Shown here piece after piece: positions 52,394-60,962 of a stretch of DNA of 64,000 nucleotides. The position numbers and the translations under genes are program-made. Positions within the stretch are counted from its first letter, which is position 1; each line of letters opens with the position of its first letter. The DNA is from an uncultured Bacilli bacterium (lineage in GTDB: Bacteria > Bacillota_I > Bacilli_A > RF39 > UBA660), in NCBI GenBank assembly GCA_934130005.1, contig CAKOXD010000001.1, positions 113,398 to 177,397 of the forward strand, given 5' to 3'. Under the pieces are notes generated by a model. The model ran no database searches. It was not told where the DNA came from and saw only the letters and a program-made list of their open reading frames with translations.

Positions 52394-52418
52394 TTAAAAA
52401 TGCTCAAAAAGCATTTTT
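52394..52418 (-). terminator. Terminator of the ABC exporter operon
   Basis: AAAAATGCT/AGCATTTTT hairpin with T-rich tail on the minus strand, at the stop of the gene at 52417. Confidence 0.65.
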
Positions 52419-52689
52419 AATGTTCAATTCCGCCTGGTATTCTACAATCATACAGTGCATCTCTTTTAACTCTCTTAACTCTTACCTTTCCGGTTTCTTT
52501 ATAATAAGGTTTTAAACTTTTTTCATCTACATATATAGATCCTTGTTTTGTTGCAAATGTGCATAAAATTTTATCATTTAATTTTATTCCATTCTTATCA
52601 ATTTGATTATATATATAAATATATGATAGAAAACATACTAATTCTCTAAGTTCAACATATATTCTAGGATTATCACAAATTTTAATCAA
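52417..52689 (-). CDS. Hypothetical protein continuing in frame after the ABC exporter stop
   Basis: 90 residues from a TTG at 52689 with AAAGGA nine bases upstream; the protein is basic at the end (KVRVKRVKRDALYDC). However, the same frame stays open upstream for another 40 codons, right up to the TAA of the ABC exporter (52810-52812). Those codons read like protein (LFGKINSENVFVGNIVKC), without any ATG or GTG. The real start may thus be a non-standard codon, or the upstream gene may be read through, or the start codon may have been lost. No family is recognised. Confidence 0.5.
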   Translation of the reverse strand: MIKICDNPRIYVELRELVCFLSYIYIYNQIDKNGIKLNDKILCTFATKQGSIYVDEKSLKPYYKETGKVRVKRVKRDALYDCRIPGGIEH

Positions 52690-52809
52690 TAATTGATTTC
52701 CTTTATATAAACTTTCTTCTATTTCTACATTTCCATCAAATTTAGTACATTTAACAATATTTCCAACAAATACATTTTCACTATTTATTTTTCCAAATAA
52801 ATTTCTTAA

Positions 52810-54522
52810 TTATCCTTCATTTTTATATAAATCTTTGTATTCTTTTGAATGTTTTAATAATGTTTCATGATTACCAGAATCTTTTACTTTACCATTATCA
52901 ATTAAATAAATTATATCAGAATCTATAATTGTTGATAATCTATGAGCTATTATTATAACTGTATGATCTTTAACTAAACTGTCAATTGATTTTTTTATAT
53001 ATGCCTGTGATTCATTATCAAGTGCACTTGTTGCTTCATCAAATAAAATTATCTTACTTCCTTTAGCAAGTGTTCTAGCAATAGCAAGCCTTTGCTTTTG
53101 TCCACCAGATAAATTAACTCCACCTTCACCTATTTTTGTATCATATTTATCTTTTAAACTCATTATATATTCGTCTATATATGCTAGAGAACAAAATTTT
53201 CTTATTTCATCCAATGTTAAATTTGGATTTATTAATAAAAAATTTTCTCTTATTGTCTTATTAAATATAAATGGATCTTGTCTTATTATAGAAATATTTT
53301 CTCTAAGAGATTTTTCAGATATATCTTTTATATTTATACCATCTATCAATATTTCTCCTTTATTAGTGTCAAATATTCTTGTCAATAAATTAAATATTGT
53401 ACTTTTTCCTTGTCCAGATTTTCCTACAATAGCTATTTTTTTATTAGGTTCTAATTTAATATTAAAGTTTTTTAAAGTAATGTCATCATCTTTATATCCA
53501 AAAGTTACATTTTTAAATTCTATTATTTTATCTTTATCTGTTAAATTAACTTTACCAAATTTAACATCTTTATATAATTTATTATCTAGAATTTCTTTAA
53601 TTCTTTTAATTGCTACTTTTGATTTTTGATATGTTTTAGAAAAACTTTGAATGTTTTCAATTATCCATGTATATCTATAAACATAATAAGTCATAGCTAC
53701 AAAAAAAGTTATTGATATACTTTTATTACATGTAAGTATTGCACAAACTACAAATATTGTAACTTCAAATATTACTCTAAAAATATTTGTTATTATTGAA
53801 TACTTTGTATTAATTATTATTTCTTTTTTTCTTTTGTTAAATAAACTATTTATTATTTCTTTTATCTCTAAAAATAAATTTGTTTTTATTCCTAAAGTTT
53901 TAATTTCTCTTATTCCTCTTACTGTTTCTGTTACAGCAGATGTATATTTATCATTTTCTAATTTTACTAATTCATTTATTTTTTTAACTTCTGGATTAAA
54001 TTTTTTCGTTATAAAATATAATAACACAATAAATAAAATTATTAGTGCACCTATTATATAAGAATTAATAAAAATATAAATTAATATAAGTATGCTTCCA
54101 AATAAATGTGTACCTAAATTTAATAATTCCAAAAATGAATCTGAAATACTTTCAGCATCATTTGTTACTCTATTTATAAACTCTCCAGAACTTTTCTCTT
54201 CAAAAGCAATTGAAGGCATATTAAGTGTTTTTAAATAAACCTCACAATTAATTTTATTTATTACATTAAGTTGTACTCTATCTAATAAATATGTACCTAA
54301 ATTATCAAATAAGTTATTAGAAAATATAGATACTAAAAAGTATAAGAAATAATAAAATAAACTCATTTTTATATTTAATTTTGTTACTTCTTCCATAGCA
54401 GCACCATTGAAATATCCATATGTTAAATTAAATAAAGATGAAATAAATATTAATGTTATAGCTATAAATATTACCCTTTTTTGATCCTTTAAATATTTCG
54501 TTATAAAGCTTATATTCTTCAT
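52810..54522 (-). CDS. ABC exporter (membrane and ATPase domains fused)
   Basis: 570 residues, half-transporter that would homodimerise. The membrane domain has about six helices in residues 15-290. The ATPase has Walker A GKSGQGKSTIFNLL, Q-loop IRQDPFIFN, signature NLSGGQKQRLAIARTLA and Walker B IILFDEATSALD, with the switch His in IIAHRLSTI. The substrate is unknown; the class includes drug, lipid and peptide exporters. It stands between rpmA and trpS, breaking up the Bacillus rpmA-obg order. Confidence 0.92.
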   Translation of the reverse strand: MKNISFITKYLKDQKRVIFIAITLIFISSLFNLTYGYFNGAAMEEVTKLNIKMSLFYYFLYFLVSIFSNNLFDNLGTYLLDRVQLNVINKINCEVYLKTLNMPSIAFEEKSSGEFINRVTNDAESISDSFLELLNLGTHLFGSILILIYIFINSYIIGALIILFIVLLYFITKKFNPEVKKINELVKLENDKYTSAVTETVRGIREIKTLGIKTNLFLEIKEIINSLFNKRKKEIIINTKYSIITNIFRVIFEVTIFVVCAILTCNKSISITFFVAMTYYVYRYTWIIENIQSFSKTYQKSKVAIKRIKEILDNKLYKDVKFGKVNLTDKDKIIEFKNVTFGYKDDDITLKNFNIKLEPNKKIAIVGKSGQGKSTIFNLLTRIFDTNKGEILIDGINIKDISEKSLRENISIIRQDPFIFNKTIRENFLLINPNLTLDEIRKFCSLAYIDEYIMSLKDKYDTKIGEGGVNLSGGQKQRLAIARTLAKGSKIILFDEATSALDNESQAYIKKSIDSLVKDHTVIIIAHRLSTIIDSDIIYLIDNGKVKDSGNHETLLKHSKEYKDLYKNEG

Positions 54523-54546
54523 TCCTAATCACCCCTTATACTAAAT

Positions 54547-54575
54547 ACAAAAAGTTAGAACTATTGTTCTAACTT
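54547..54575 (-). terminator. Terminator of rplU-prp-rpmA
   Basis: Perfect AAGTTAGAAC/GTTCTAACTT hairpin (54552-54561 and 54566-54575) with TATT loop and T tail on the minus strand. Confidence 0.75.
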
Positions 54576-54861
54576 AAACTTCTGGATAAACACTAACTTG
54601 TTTTTTATCTTTTCCGCGTCTTTCAAATTTAACAATACCATCTATTTTAGCATAAACAGTATCATCACTACCAATACCAACATTTGTACCTGGGTATATC
54701 TTTGTTCCTCTTTGACGATATATAATAGACCCACCTGTTACAAATTCTCCATCAGCAGCCTTAGCACCTAATCTTTTTGATTCAGAATCACGACCGTTTT
54801 TAGTTGAACCTTGTCCTTTTTTATGAGCAAATAATTGAATGTCTAAAAATAACAAATTCAT
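54574..54861 (-). CDS. rpmA: 50S ribosomal protein L27, with cleavable N-terminus
   Basis: 95 residues. The sequence begins MNLLFLDIQLFAHKKGQGST. In Bacillota such L27 carries an extension that the Prp protease removes after LFA, exposing HKKGQGST, which reaches into the peptidyl-transferase centre. The rest (RQRGTKIYPGTNVGIG and the C-terminal barrel) is typical. The Prp gene is directly upstream. Confidence 0.97.
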   Translation of the reverse strand: MNLLFLDIQLFAHKKGQGSTKNGRDSESKRLGAKAADGEFVTGGSIIYRQRGTKIYPGTNVGIGSDDTVYAKIDGIVKFERRGKDKKQVSVYPEV

Positions 54862-54872
54862 AAGATTACCTC

Positions 54873-55178
54873 CTATTCATAAATTTTTATATTTTTTTTA
54901 TATTGATTTTCTAATTCTTTTAGTAAAGATATCATGTTTTCTATTAAAATATCTATTTCTTTACTATGTTTTTTTATAATAACTTCAACAAATCCCTCAT
55001 CTTGCTTATAATCAAGTGCTTCATTATCTAACTTAATTATTGCATTTATTGAAGTTATAACAATACTGCTTACACTAGCACATACAATATCTGTACCTTT
55101 AATACCATATCCTGCATGTCCATCGATTTTAATATTAGTAATAATATTATTGTCTTTTTTTATATTTACTTTAATCAT
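54873..55178 (-). CDS. prp: Ribosomal-processing cysteine protease Prp
   Basis: 101 residues. The catalytic His21 is in IDGHAGYG and Cys33 in DIVCASVSSIV, the two active residues of the YsxB/Prp family. It cleaves the L27 N-terminal extension whose site (LFA-HKKG) is encoded by the next gene. Its start shares one base with the rplU stop, so it is translationally coupled. Confidence 0.94.
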   Translation of the reverse strand: MIKVNIKKDNNIITNIKIDGHAGYGIKGTDIVCASVSSIVITSINAIIKLDNEALDYKQDEGFVEVIIKKHSKEIDILIENMISLLKELENQYKKNIKIYE

Positions 55179-55477
55179 TATGCACTAATTTTTGTAATTT
55201 CAACTTTAGTATATGGTTGACGATGTCCTTGCATCTTACGATATTTTTTCTTAGCATTATATTTATAAACTAGGATTTTTTTATTTTTTCCATGTTTTAA
55301 TACTTTACCTACTACTTTAGCACCTTTTACATAAGGACGTCCAGTAATTCCATTTACCATAAGTACATTATCAAAAGTAACTTCTTTGTCTTTAATAGCA
55401 TCTAATTTTTCTACATAAAGAACAGTTCCTTCTTCTACATAATATTGTTTTCCACCTGTTTCAATAATAGCTTTCAT
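55178..55477 (-). CDS. rplU: 50S ribosomal protein L21
   Basis: 99 residues with IIETGGKQYYVEEGTVLYV at the N-terminus and the basic C-terminal motif KYRKMQGHRQPYTKVEI that contacts 23S rRNA. It is the first gene of rplU-prp-rpmA, with a strong AGGAGG and its own promoter and leader. The operon follows spoIVFB as in Bacillus. Confidence 0.97.
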   Translation of the reverse strand: MKAIIETGGKQYYVEEGTVLYVEKLDAIKDKEVTFDNVLMVNGITGRPYVKGAKVVGKVLKHGKNKKILVYKYNAKKKYRKMQGHRQPYTKVEITKISA

Positions 55478-55502
55478 ATTTTACCTCCTTAAATTTTTCT
55501 AA

Positions 55503-55571
55503 GACTCACCATTAAGGTAACATAAGTTTTTTTGACCTTTTCTGTGTGGTTGTAGAGTGAGGCCCTACACA
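55503..55571 (-). promoter_or_regulatory. Probable L21 leader RNA
   Basis: The untranslated region of rplU can form TGTAG/CTACA (in TGTAGGGCCTCACTCTACA) and a longer-range CTCAC/GTGAG pairing. Bacillota rplU operons carry an autoregulatory L21 leader (Rfam L21_leader). The call is from position and pairing, not a model score. Confidence 0.5.
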
Positions 55572-55578
55572 ATATAGA

Positions 55579-55607
55579 ATTTTATCATAAAAGTATTTAA
55601 AAGTCAA
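55579..55607 (-). promoter_or_regulatory. rplU operon promoter
   Basis: -35 TTGACT (55602-55607), 17-base spacer, -10 TAAAAT (55579-55584) on the minus strand. Confidence 0.7.
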
Positions 55608-55612
55608 TAAAT

Positions 55613-56350
55613 CTAATATTTAAAATGTTTTTTTAATACTTCTTTTTCAGTATAATATTTTTTATCATAAAAAAAATGTCTATATTCTTTTTTCATTTTA
55701 TGTAGTTTTATACCATTTATATATTTAATTTTATTAAATTTCAAATTATAATTATACCTTTCAAATAAAAATTTATTAAATATATATTTATGTTCTTTTA
55801 TTTCTTTTATTACCTTTATTATTAAAAATAATAATATAAAAATAAATACTAAATTCTTCTCCTTAATTAAAATTAATAGTAAAAAAATAATTGTTAATAT
55901 TGATATATATATTGTTAACATATGACTTTTTTTAAAACTAATTATTTTATTTAAAATGATATTTAAAAGTTTAGAACCATCTAATGGAATAATTGGTAAC
56001 ATATTAAATAAAAGTAACAAATAATGATAATTAGTTATTAAAGGAGTTGTTATATTTAAACAATACAATATTAAATAAAAAATAATTTGAAATATAGGTC
56101 CCATTATTAATATTAAAAATTCCTCTTTTAAGCTTTTATTTATAAAATCATTAAATATTGTTATTCCACCAAACGGTAATATTACCACTTTTTTTATTTT
56201 CCAATTATATTTTAAAGCAGTAACAACGTGACCTATTTCATGAATTAAAATAAGAATTGTAACATATACATAATCTTTAAACATTCCATTTATTATCATA
56301 ATTAAAGCAACTAAATAATAAATCGGATGTATTTTAAATATAATCTTCAT
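55613..56350 (-). CDS. spoIVFB: M50 intramembrane metalloprotease, SpoIVFB-like
   Basis: 245 residues with about six membrane helices. The zinc site is HEIGH (37-41) and the second motif is LPIIPLDG (Asp124). In Bacillus, SpoIVFB cuts pro-sigma-K in the mother cell at engulfment. The call rests on the family motifs and on conserved order mreC-mreD-spoIVFA-spoIVFB-rplU. The C-terminal ~50 residues are basic, and a CBS domain is absent or very reduced. It overlaps the spoIVFA gene by 17 bases. Confidence 0.85.
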   Translation of the reverse strand: MKIIFKIHPIYYLVALIMIINGMFKDYVYVTILILIHEIGHVVTALKYNWKIKKVVILPFGGITIFNDFINKSLKEEFLILIMGPIFQIIFYLILYCLNITTPLITNYHYLLLLFNMLPIIPLDGSKLLNIILNKIISFKKSHMLTIYISILTIIFLLLILIKEKNLVFIFILLFLIIKVIKEIKEHKYIFNKFLFERYNYNLKFNKIKYINGIKLHKMKKEYRHFFYDKKYYTEKEVLKKHFKY

Positions 56351-56933
56351 AATTTAAAACTTTTCCATCTTTTTTATAAACTAAATATAAAGTTGTATCA
56401 TTAGTTTCACCTATTAAAGAACCTTTTTCTACATAATCATATAGTTTTACACTTGTTGTTTTCATATTTGAATACCATATATCAACTCCATCAGTTCCAC
56501 TAATTATAACAGTTTTTCCATAATTTTCTTTTTCACCTATAAATACTACCATTCCATTAACTTGAGTTGGAACTAAATAGTTATTAGAGACAGTTAATTT
56601 AACACCATCTAAATATTTTGATTTATCACTATATTCCAATTTTTCATTGAAAACTAAACTTGTCTTATTTTTATTTAATAAATTACTAAAAGGAATTGGT
56701 GTTCCAAATATATCTTTATAAACTTTATTCACTTTAGAAAAACTAAAATTTTTATCGTAAACATTTTTATAAAAAAATGTTTTAAAATTATTATTACTTT
56801 TTAAAAGAATAAGTGCTAGTAAAGTTATTACTATAGTTATTAAAAATTTAGTTATTTTATTATAGCTTTTTTTTTCTTTTGTTTTTTTATTTTTATTTTT
56901 TCTTATTTCTTTTCTTATTTCATCTATATCCAT
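56334..56933 (-). CDS. spoIVFA: SpoIVFA-like (degenerate M23) protein
   Basis: 199 residues with a basic N-terminus, one membrane helix (about 28-45) and an extracytoplasmic domain. VPTQVNGMVVFIGEKENYGKTVII and KLYDYVEKGSLIGE resemble a LytM/M23 fold without its zinc residues, as in SpoIVFA, which holds SpoIVFB inactive. Its position directly before spoIVFB (17-base overlap) supports this. The identification is by context plus weak similarity. Confidence 0.72.
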   Translation of the reverse strand: MDIDEIRKEIRKNKNKKTKEKKSYNKITKFLITIVITLLALILLKSNNNFKTFFYKNVYDKNFSFSKVNKVYKDIFGTPIPFSNLLNKNKTSLVFNEKLEYSDKSKYLDGVKLTVSNNYLVPTQVNGMVVFIGEKENYGKTVIISGTDGVDIWYSNMKTTSVKLYDYVEKGSLIGETNDTTLYLVYKKDGKVLNYEDYI

Positions 56934-56956
56934 ATTATCACCACTAAATAATATGT

Positions 56957-57433
56957 TTAATCCATTTTATATATTCCTTTTTTCTTTGAAATTAAATCTG
57001 TTATTTTATATAAAATAACACCATATAATATATTATGAAGTGAAAAAATAATACTATATATTAAATTTTGAATATCAAAACTTATATAATTTATAAATAC
57101 TAAAATTAAAAATACTACTACTCTATATATAATAATTATAAATAATGATATAAGTGTTACATTAAAAATATTATTTGTAATTATAAGATTTATTTTGACT
57201 AATAGAAATCCTACAAATAAAAATATAAATGCGTTTAAAAACAGGGTATCTGTATAAGAAATGTCATATATAAGACCAATTATAAAAGAAATTATATAAT
57301 AATCTCTTTTCATGTTATATAAGTAAGGATATATTATAATAAGTGATATTAATGTACATAAAGGAAATATATAGTTTAAATTTGATAATAAACCATCTAA
57401 ATAAAATGATAAAATCAATATTACTATTATCAT
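56957..57433 (-). CDS. mreD: Rod shape-determining protein MreD
   Basis: 158 residues, almost wholly hydrophobic with about five membrane helices, and the MreD-like segment IIGLIYDISYTDTLFLNAFIF. It overlaps mreC by four bases. Sequence conservation in MreD is low, so the call leans on the gene order. Confidence 0.85.
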   Translation of the reverse strand: MIIVILILSFYLDGLLSNLNYIFPLCTLISLIIIYPYLYNMKRDYYIISFIIGLIYDISYTDTLFLNAFIFLFVGFLLVKINLIITNNIFNVTLISLFIIIIYRVVVFLILVFINYISFDIQNLIYSIIFSLHNILYGVILYKITDLISKKKGIYKMD

Positions 57434-58272
57434 TTATTTTCTCCTTTTTTTAAAACTGTAACATAACTTATATCATCAAAATCAACACTAGATCTTACTA
57501 ATATAGTACGAGCTAAATCAAAGTTATCCTTACTTATACTCTCAACCCTTCCTATTAATATCCCACTTGGAAACTGATTACCAAGTCCAGTAGTTGTAAC
57601 CATAGATCCTTTTTTTATATCCGTATTTTCACTAATACCTTCTACTATGAAGCATTTTTTCTTTTTATTATATCCTGTAAGTAATCCATATAAAAATTCA
57701 TTATCTCCTATTTTTATTTTAACTGATATTTTATTATTTGTATCAGTTGTTGTTAGAAGTTTTACAGTACTATTTAAATTTGATGTTTTAATAACTACAC
57801 CTATTAATCCATCATTTGTTATAACAGCCATGTCTTTTTCTATTCCATCTTTTTTTCCTTTATCTATTGTTATGTTATTATACCAATATCCTATATTTCT
57901 AGTTATAACAGTAGCATTCATATATGAACTTTCACTAAGTGTATTATTTAAATTAAGTGTTTTTTTTAAATCATTTATTTCTTTTTTAGCTTCCTCATAT
58001 TTAGTTTCCATAAGTTCCACTTTAGAATATTTTTCACTTAACTTTTCATATTTCTTATATAATTTTTGTTTAGAATTGTACTCTTTAATTTTATCATTTA
58101 TTAAATTTACAGGCTTCATCATTAATGTATTTATACTAAGTGTTGTATCTTTAAAAACTTTTTCTACTATTGTTAATTTTCTTCTATCTTTTATTATATT
58201 TGAAAACAAAAGCAACATTATACTTAGTATAACTAATACAATAATGGGATAATATTTCTTATACTTTACCAT
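57430..58272 (-). CDS. mreC: Cell shape protein MreC
   Basis: 280 residues with one N-terminal helix (about 9-27), a coiled coil (residues ~65-110), and the two beta-barrel domains. NIGYWYNNITIDKGKKDGI and VITNDGLIGVVIKTSN, then GNQFPSGILIGRVESI are typical. It organises the elongasome in the periplasm-like space. The mreB gene normally before it is missing here (radC is directly upstream), so mreB is elsewhere or absent. Confidence 0.93.
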   Translation of the reverse strand: MVKYKKYYPIIVLVILSIMLLLFSNIIKDRRKLTIVEKVFKDTTLSINTLMMKPVNLINDKIKEYNSKQKLYKKYEKLSEKYSKVELMETKYEEAKKEINDLKKTLNLNNTLSESSYMNATVITRNIGYWYNNITIDKGKKDGIEKDMAVITNDGLIGVVIKTSNLNSTVKLLTTTDTNNKISVKIKIGDNEFLYGLLTGYNKKKKCFIVEGISENTDIKKGSMVTTTGLGNQFPSGILIGRVESISKDNFDLARTILVRSSVDFDDISYVTVLKKGENK

Positions 58273-58280
58273 ATTTCACC

Positions 58281-58961
58281 TTATATTAAATTATTTTCAA
58301 AAAAGCTAAAATAATTATTCTTTCCTATTATTATATGATCTTCTATTTTTACTCCAAGTAACATTCCAATATTTATTAAATTATTAGTTAGTTCTTTATC
58401 GTTTTTACTAGGGCATAAATTTCCTGATGGATGATTATGTATACATATAATAGAACAAGCACCAGATAAATATGCCTCCTTAAATATTTCTCTTGGGTGA
58501 ACTGTACTATAATTTAAAGTCCCTAAAAAAAGGAGTTTATTTTTTATTACCTTTTTACTATTATCTAAATATAAGCAATAAAAGTGTTCTTGTTCCATGT
58601 CTTTTAAAACATCTTTAAAGTAATTAAAAACTTGTATTGAAGATGTAATTTTTACATCATTTAATGTATCAACATTTTTATTTATTCTTTTTCCAAGTTC
58701 AATGGCTGCTAACAAAGTTGCAGCTTTTATTTTTCCTATACCTTTTATTTTTAACATTTTCTCTATATTTATATTTTTTAAATCATGAATATTTTCTATT
58801 TCTTTTAATATTTCTAAAGCTATTTCCTTAACACTTTTTTCTTTTGTACCAGTTTTTAATAATATTGAAATTAATTCTTCATTATTTAAAGATGAAACTC
58901 CATGATTTAAAAGTCTTTCAACAGGTCTATCTAAAACAGGCAATTCTTTAATTTTTGTCAT
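58281..58961 (-). CDS. radC: RadC family JAB-domain protein
   Basis: 226 residues. The N-terminal helix-hairpin-helix (LKIKGIGKIKAATLLAAIELG) is followed by a JAB/MPN metalloprotease-like domain with HPREIFKEA and the zinc motif HNHPSGN (175-181), then D in SKND. No role in repair is established. The Bacillus order spoIIB-maf-radC-mreBCD is kept except for maf and mreB. It overlaps the SPOR gene by 14 bases. Confidence 0.93.
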   Translation of the reverse strand: MTKIKELPVLDRPVERLLNHGVSSLNNEELISILLKTGTKEKSVKEIALEILKEIENIHDLKNINIEKMLKIKGIGKIKAATLLAAIELGKRINKNVDTLNDVKITSSIQVFNYFKDVLKDMEQEHFYCLYLDNSKKVIKNKLLFLGTLNYSTVHPREIFKEAYLSGACSIICIHNHPSGNLCPSKNDKELTNNLINIGMLLGVKIEDHIIIGKNNYFSFFENNLI

Positions 58962-59406
58962 TTATTACCAACTCCTCATATTTTCCTAATACTTGGTTTT
59001 CTATTGATTTTATTATTTTACTATCTGTTGTTTCTTTTAATAAAGCTTCATATTGATCTAATATTGTTATAAATGATATGTTAGAAACAAATACTTCTCT
59101 TACATATATATCATACCCTTCTTTTTTAAAGTAATCCTTTAATTTTTCTAAATTTTTTTCATCTTTTACTATTCCAACATATGAATAATACATATTATTT
59201 TCTTTTCTATATATATAATATGAAAACTTACTCATAGCATCTTTCATAGATTGTTCACTTGAAAAAACTCCTGCTTGTAAAAAATATAATTTTTCTCCCG
59301 AAAGACTTACTGTATCTGTTTTATTGTATTGTTTAAACATAAAATTTCCCATAAAAAAACCAACTAATATACATAATACTACTGGAAAAATATTTTTTAA
59401 TTTCAT
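58948..59406 (-). CDS. SPOR-domain membrane protein in the spoIIB position
   Basis: 152 residues from the ATG at 59406, which has GGTGAT upstream. One N-terminal helix (about 7-22) is followed by a SPOR-like domain: YFLQAGVFSSEQSMKDAM, YYSYVGIVKDEKNLEKL and YFKKEGYDIYVREV. SPOR domains bind denuded septal peptidoglycan. In Bacillus the gene before maf-radC-mreB is spoIIB, a SPOR protein that speeds engulfment; the same position here suggests the same role. Confidence 0.72.
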   Translation of the reverse strand: MKLKNIFPVVLCILVGFFMGNFMFKQYNKTDTVSLSGEKLYFLQAGVFSSEQSMKDAMSKFSYYIYRKENNMYYSYVGIVKDEKNLEKLKDYFKKEGYDIYVREVFVSNISFITILDQYEALLKETTDSKIIKSIENQVLGKYEELVINDKN

Positions 59407-59457
59407 ACTTATCACCAGTTTTAATTATATATATTTAGTTGGTAAAATTTTGTCGAA

Positions 59458-60888
59458 TTAATACTGAATTCCCCAAATTACGTGATATTTTGCCTTTTCA
59501 CCACAACATACACATTTACCTGTTATCAATTCTTCATCAACTATGCAACGTGATTTACATCCTTTTATTTCTTTTATTTTAAGTTCACAATCTAAATTTC
59601 CACACCAATCAGCATGAATAAATCCAGGTTGTTTATCCAAAATATTTTTAAGTTCTATCAAATTTGTTGCTTTAAATGTTAATTTATTTCTTCTTTCTAA
59701 TGCACGATTATACATATCTTTTTGTATTTTTTCTAATAAATTATTTGTATATTCGACTATATTTAAATTTTCTAATGATACTGTCATTTTTTCACTTGTA
59801 TCTCTTCTTACAAATGTTATTTGTTTATTTTCTAAATCTCTTTTACCTATTTCAATTCTAAGAGGTATACCATTTACTTCTGCTTCTGCAAATTTATATC
59901 CAGGTGATTTATCAGAATCATCTACATATGAAGTAATTTTAGAGGCATTTAAAATATCATTATATTCATGTGTTAAGTTTTCCACTTCTATATCTTTTCC
60001 TATTGGAATAATCGCTACTTTTAAAGGAGCTATTCTAGGAGGTAAAACAAGTCCTTTATCATCACTATGAACCATTATAAGTCCACCAATCATTCTTGTT
60101 GTTGTTCCCCAAGATGTTTGATATACATATTCCTGTTTATTATCTTTATTAGCAAATTTAACATCATAAGCTTTGGCAAATTTTTGTCCAAAATAATGAC
60201 TTGTTCCTGATTGAAGAGCAACTCCATTATACATTAATGCTTCATTAGTTAATGTAAATTCTGCCCCTGCAAATTTTTCTTTTTCTGTTTTTATACCTGT
60301 TATAGAAGGAATGGCAAGTATTTCATGATGAAACCACTTATAAACTTCCATCATTTGATAAGTTTCATTTTTTGCTTCTTCTTCTGTTGCATGAACAGTA
60401 TGTCCTTCTTGCCAAAAGAATTCTCTACTTCTTAAAAAAGGTCTTGTTTCTTTTTCCCATCTTACAACATTAACCCATTGATTATAAAGCATAGGTAAAT
60501 CTTTATAACTTCTAACATGTGTTGAATAATAATCACAAAATAAAGTTTCACTAGTTGGTCTAACAGCTAAACGTTCCTCTAATTTTTTTTCTCCACCATG
60601 TGTAACCCAAGCAACTTCTGGAGCAAAACCATTTACAAGTTCTCCTTCTTTTTTTAATAAACTTTCAGGAATAAAAAGTGGCAACTGTACATTTTTATGT
60701 CCTAAACTTTTAAATTTTTCATCTAATATTTTTTGCATGTTTTCCCATAAAGCATAACCATTTGGTTCTATTACCATACATCCTTTAACTGATGAATAAT
60801 CACATAATTTAGCTGCTTTAATGATATCTGTATACCAAGATGCAAAATCTTTATCACGACTTGTTATTTGATCATTTGTTTTATTCAT
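59458..60888 (-). CDS. proS: Proline-tRNA ligase, ProS type 3
   Basis: Class II synthetase of 476 residues, of the archaeal/eukaryotic-like type without the bacterial editing insertion. Motifs are RPTSETLFCDYYS, RWEKETRPFLRSREFFWQEGHT (split over motif 2), GTTTRMIGGLIMVHSDD (motif 3), an anticodon-binding domain and a C-terminal zinc-like Cys set with CGNLDCELK, GCKSRCI and CVCCGEKAKYHVIWGIQY ending in Tyr, as is usual. This form is common in Mollicutes and Clostridia. Confidence 0.96.
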   Translation of the reverse strand: MNKTNDQITSRDKDFASWYTDIIKAAKLCDYSSVKGCMVIEPNGYALWENMQKILDEKFKSLGHKNVQLPLFIPESLLKKEGELVNGFAPEVAWVTHGGEKKLEERLAVRPTSETLFCDYYSTHVRSYKDLPMLYNQWVNVVRWEKETRPFLRSREFFWQEGHTVHATEEEAKNETYQMMEVYKWFHHEILAIPSITGIKTEKEKFAGAEFTLTNEALMYNGVALQSGTSHYFGQKFAKAYDVKFANKDNKQEYVYQTSWGTTTRMIGGLIMVHSDDKGLVLPPRIAPLKVAIIPIGKDIEVENLTHEYNDILNASKITSYVDDSDKSPGYKFAEAEVNGIPLRIEIGKRDLENKQITFVRRDTSEKMTVSLENLNIVEYTNNLLEKIQKDMYNRALERRNKLTFKATNLIELKNILDKQPGFIHADWCGNLDCELKIKEIKGCKSRCIVDEELITGKCVCCGEKAKYHVIWGIQY

Positions 60889-60910
60889 AATACCTCTTCT
60901 TTCTTTAATA

Positions 60911-60939
60911 ATTATACATTATATATTACTTTTTAACAA
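60911..60939 (-). promoter_or_regulatory. proS promoter
   Basis: -35 TTGTTA (60934-60939), 17-base spacer, -10 TATAAT (60911-60916). It lies directly after the terminator of the upstream gene. Confidence 0.65.
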
Positions 60940-60962
60940 GAAAAAAAACTACTTATGTAGCT
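60939..60962 (-). terminator. Terminator of the gene at 60949
   Basis: GCTAC/GTAGT hairpin with a run of T on the minus strand, overlapping the stop region. Confidence 0.6.

Noticed and set aside
52328..52416. T-box leaders before trpS, cysS or proS
   Set aside because: Upstream regions are too short and show no T-box sequence or antiterminator; ordinary promoters fit immediately before cysS and proS.
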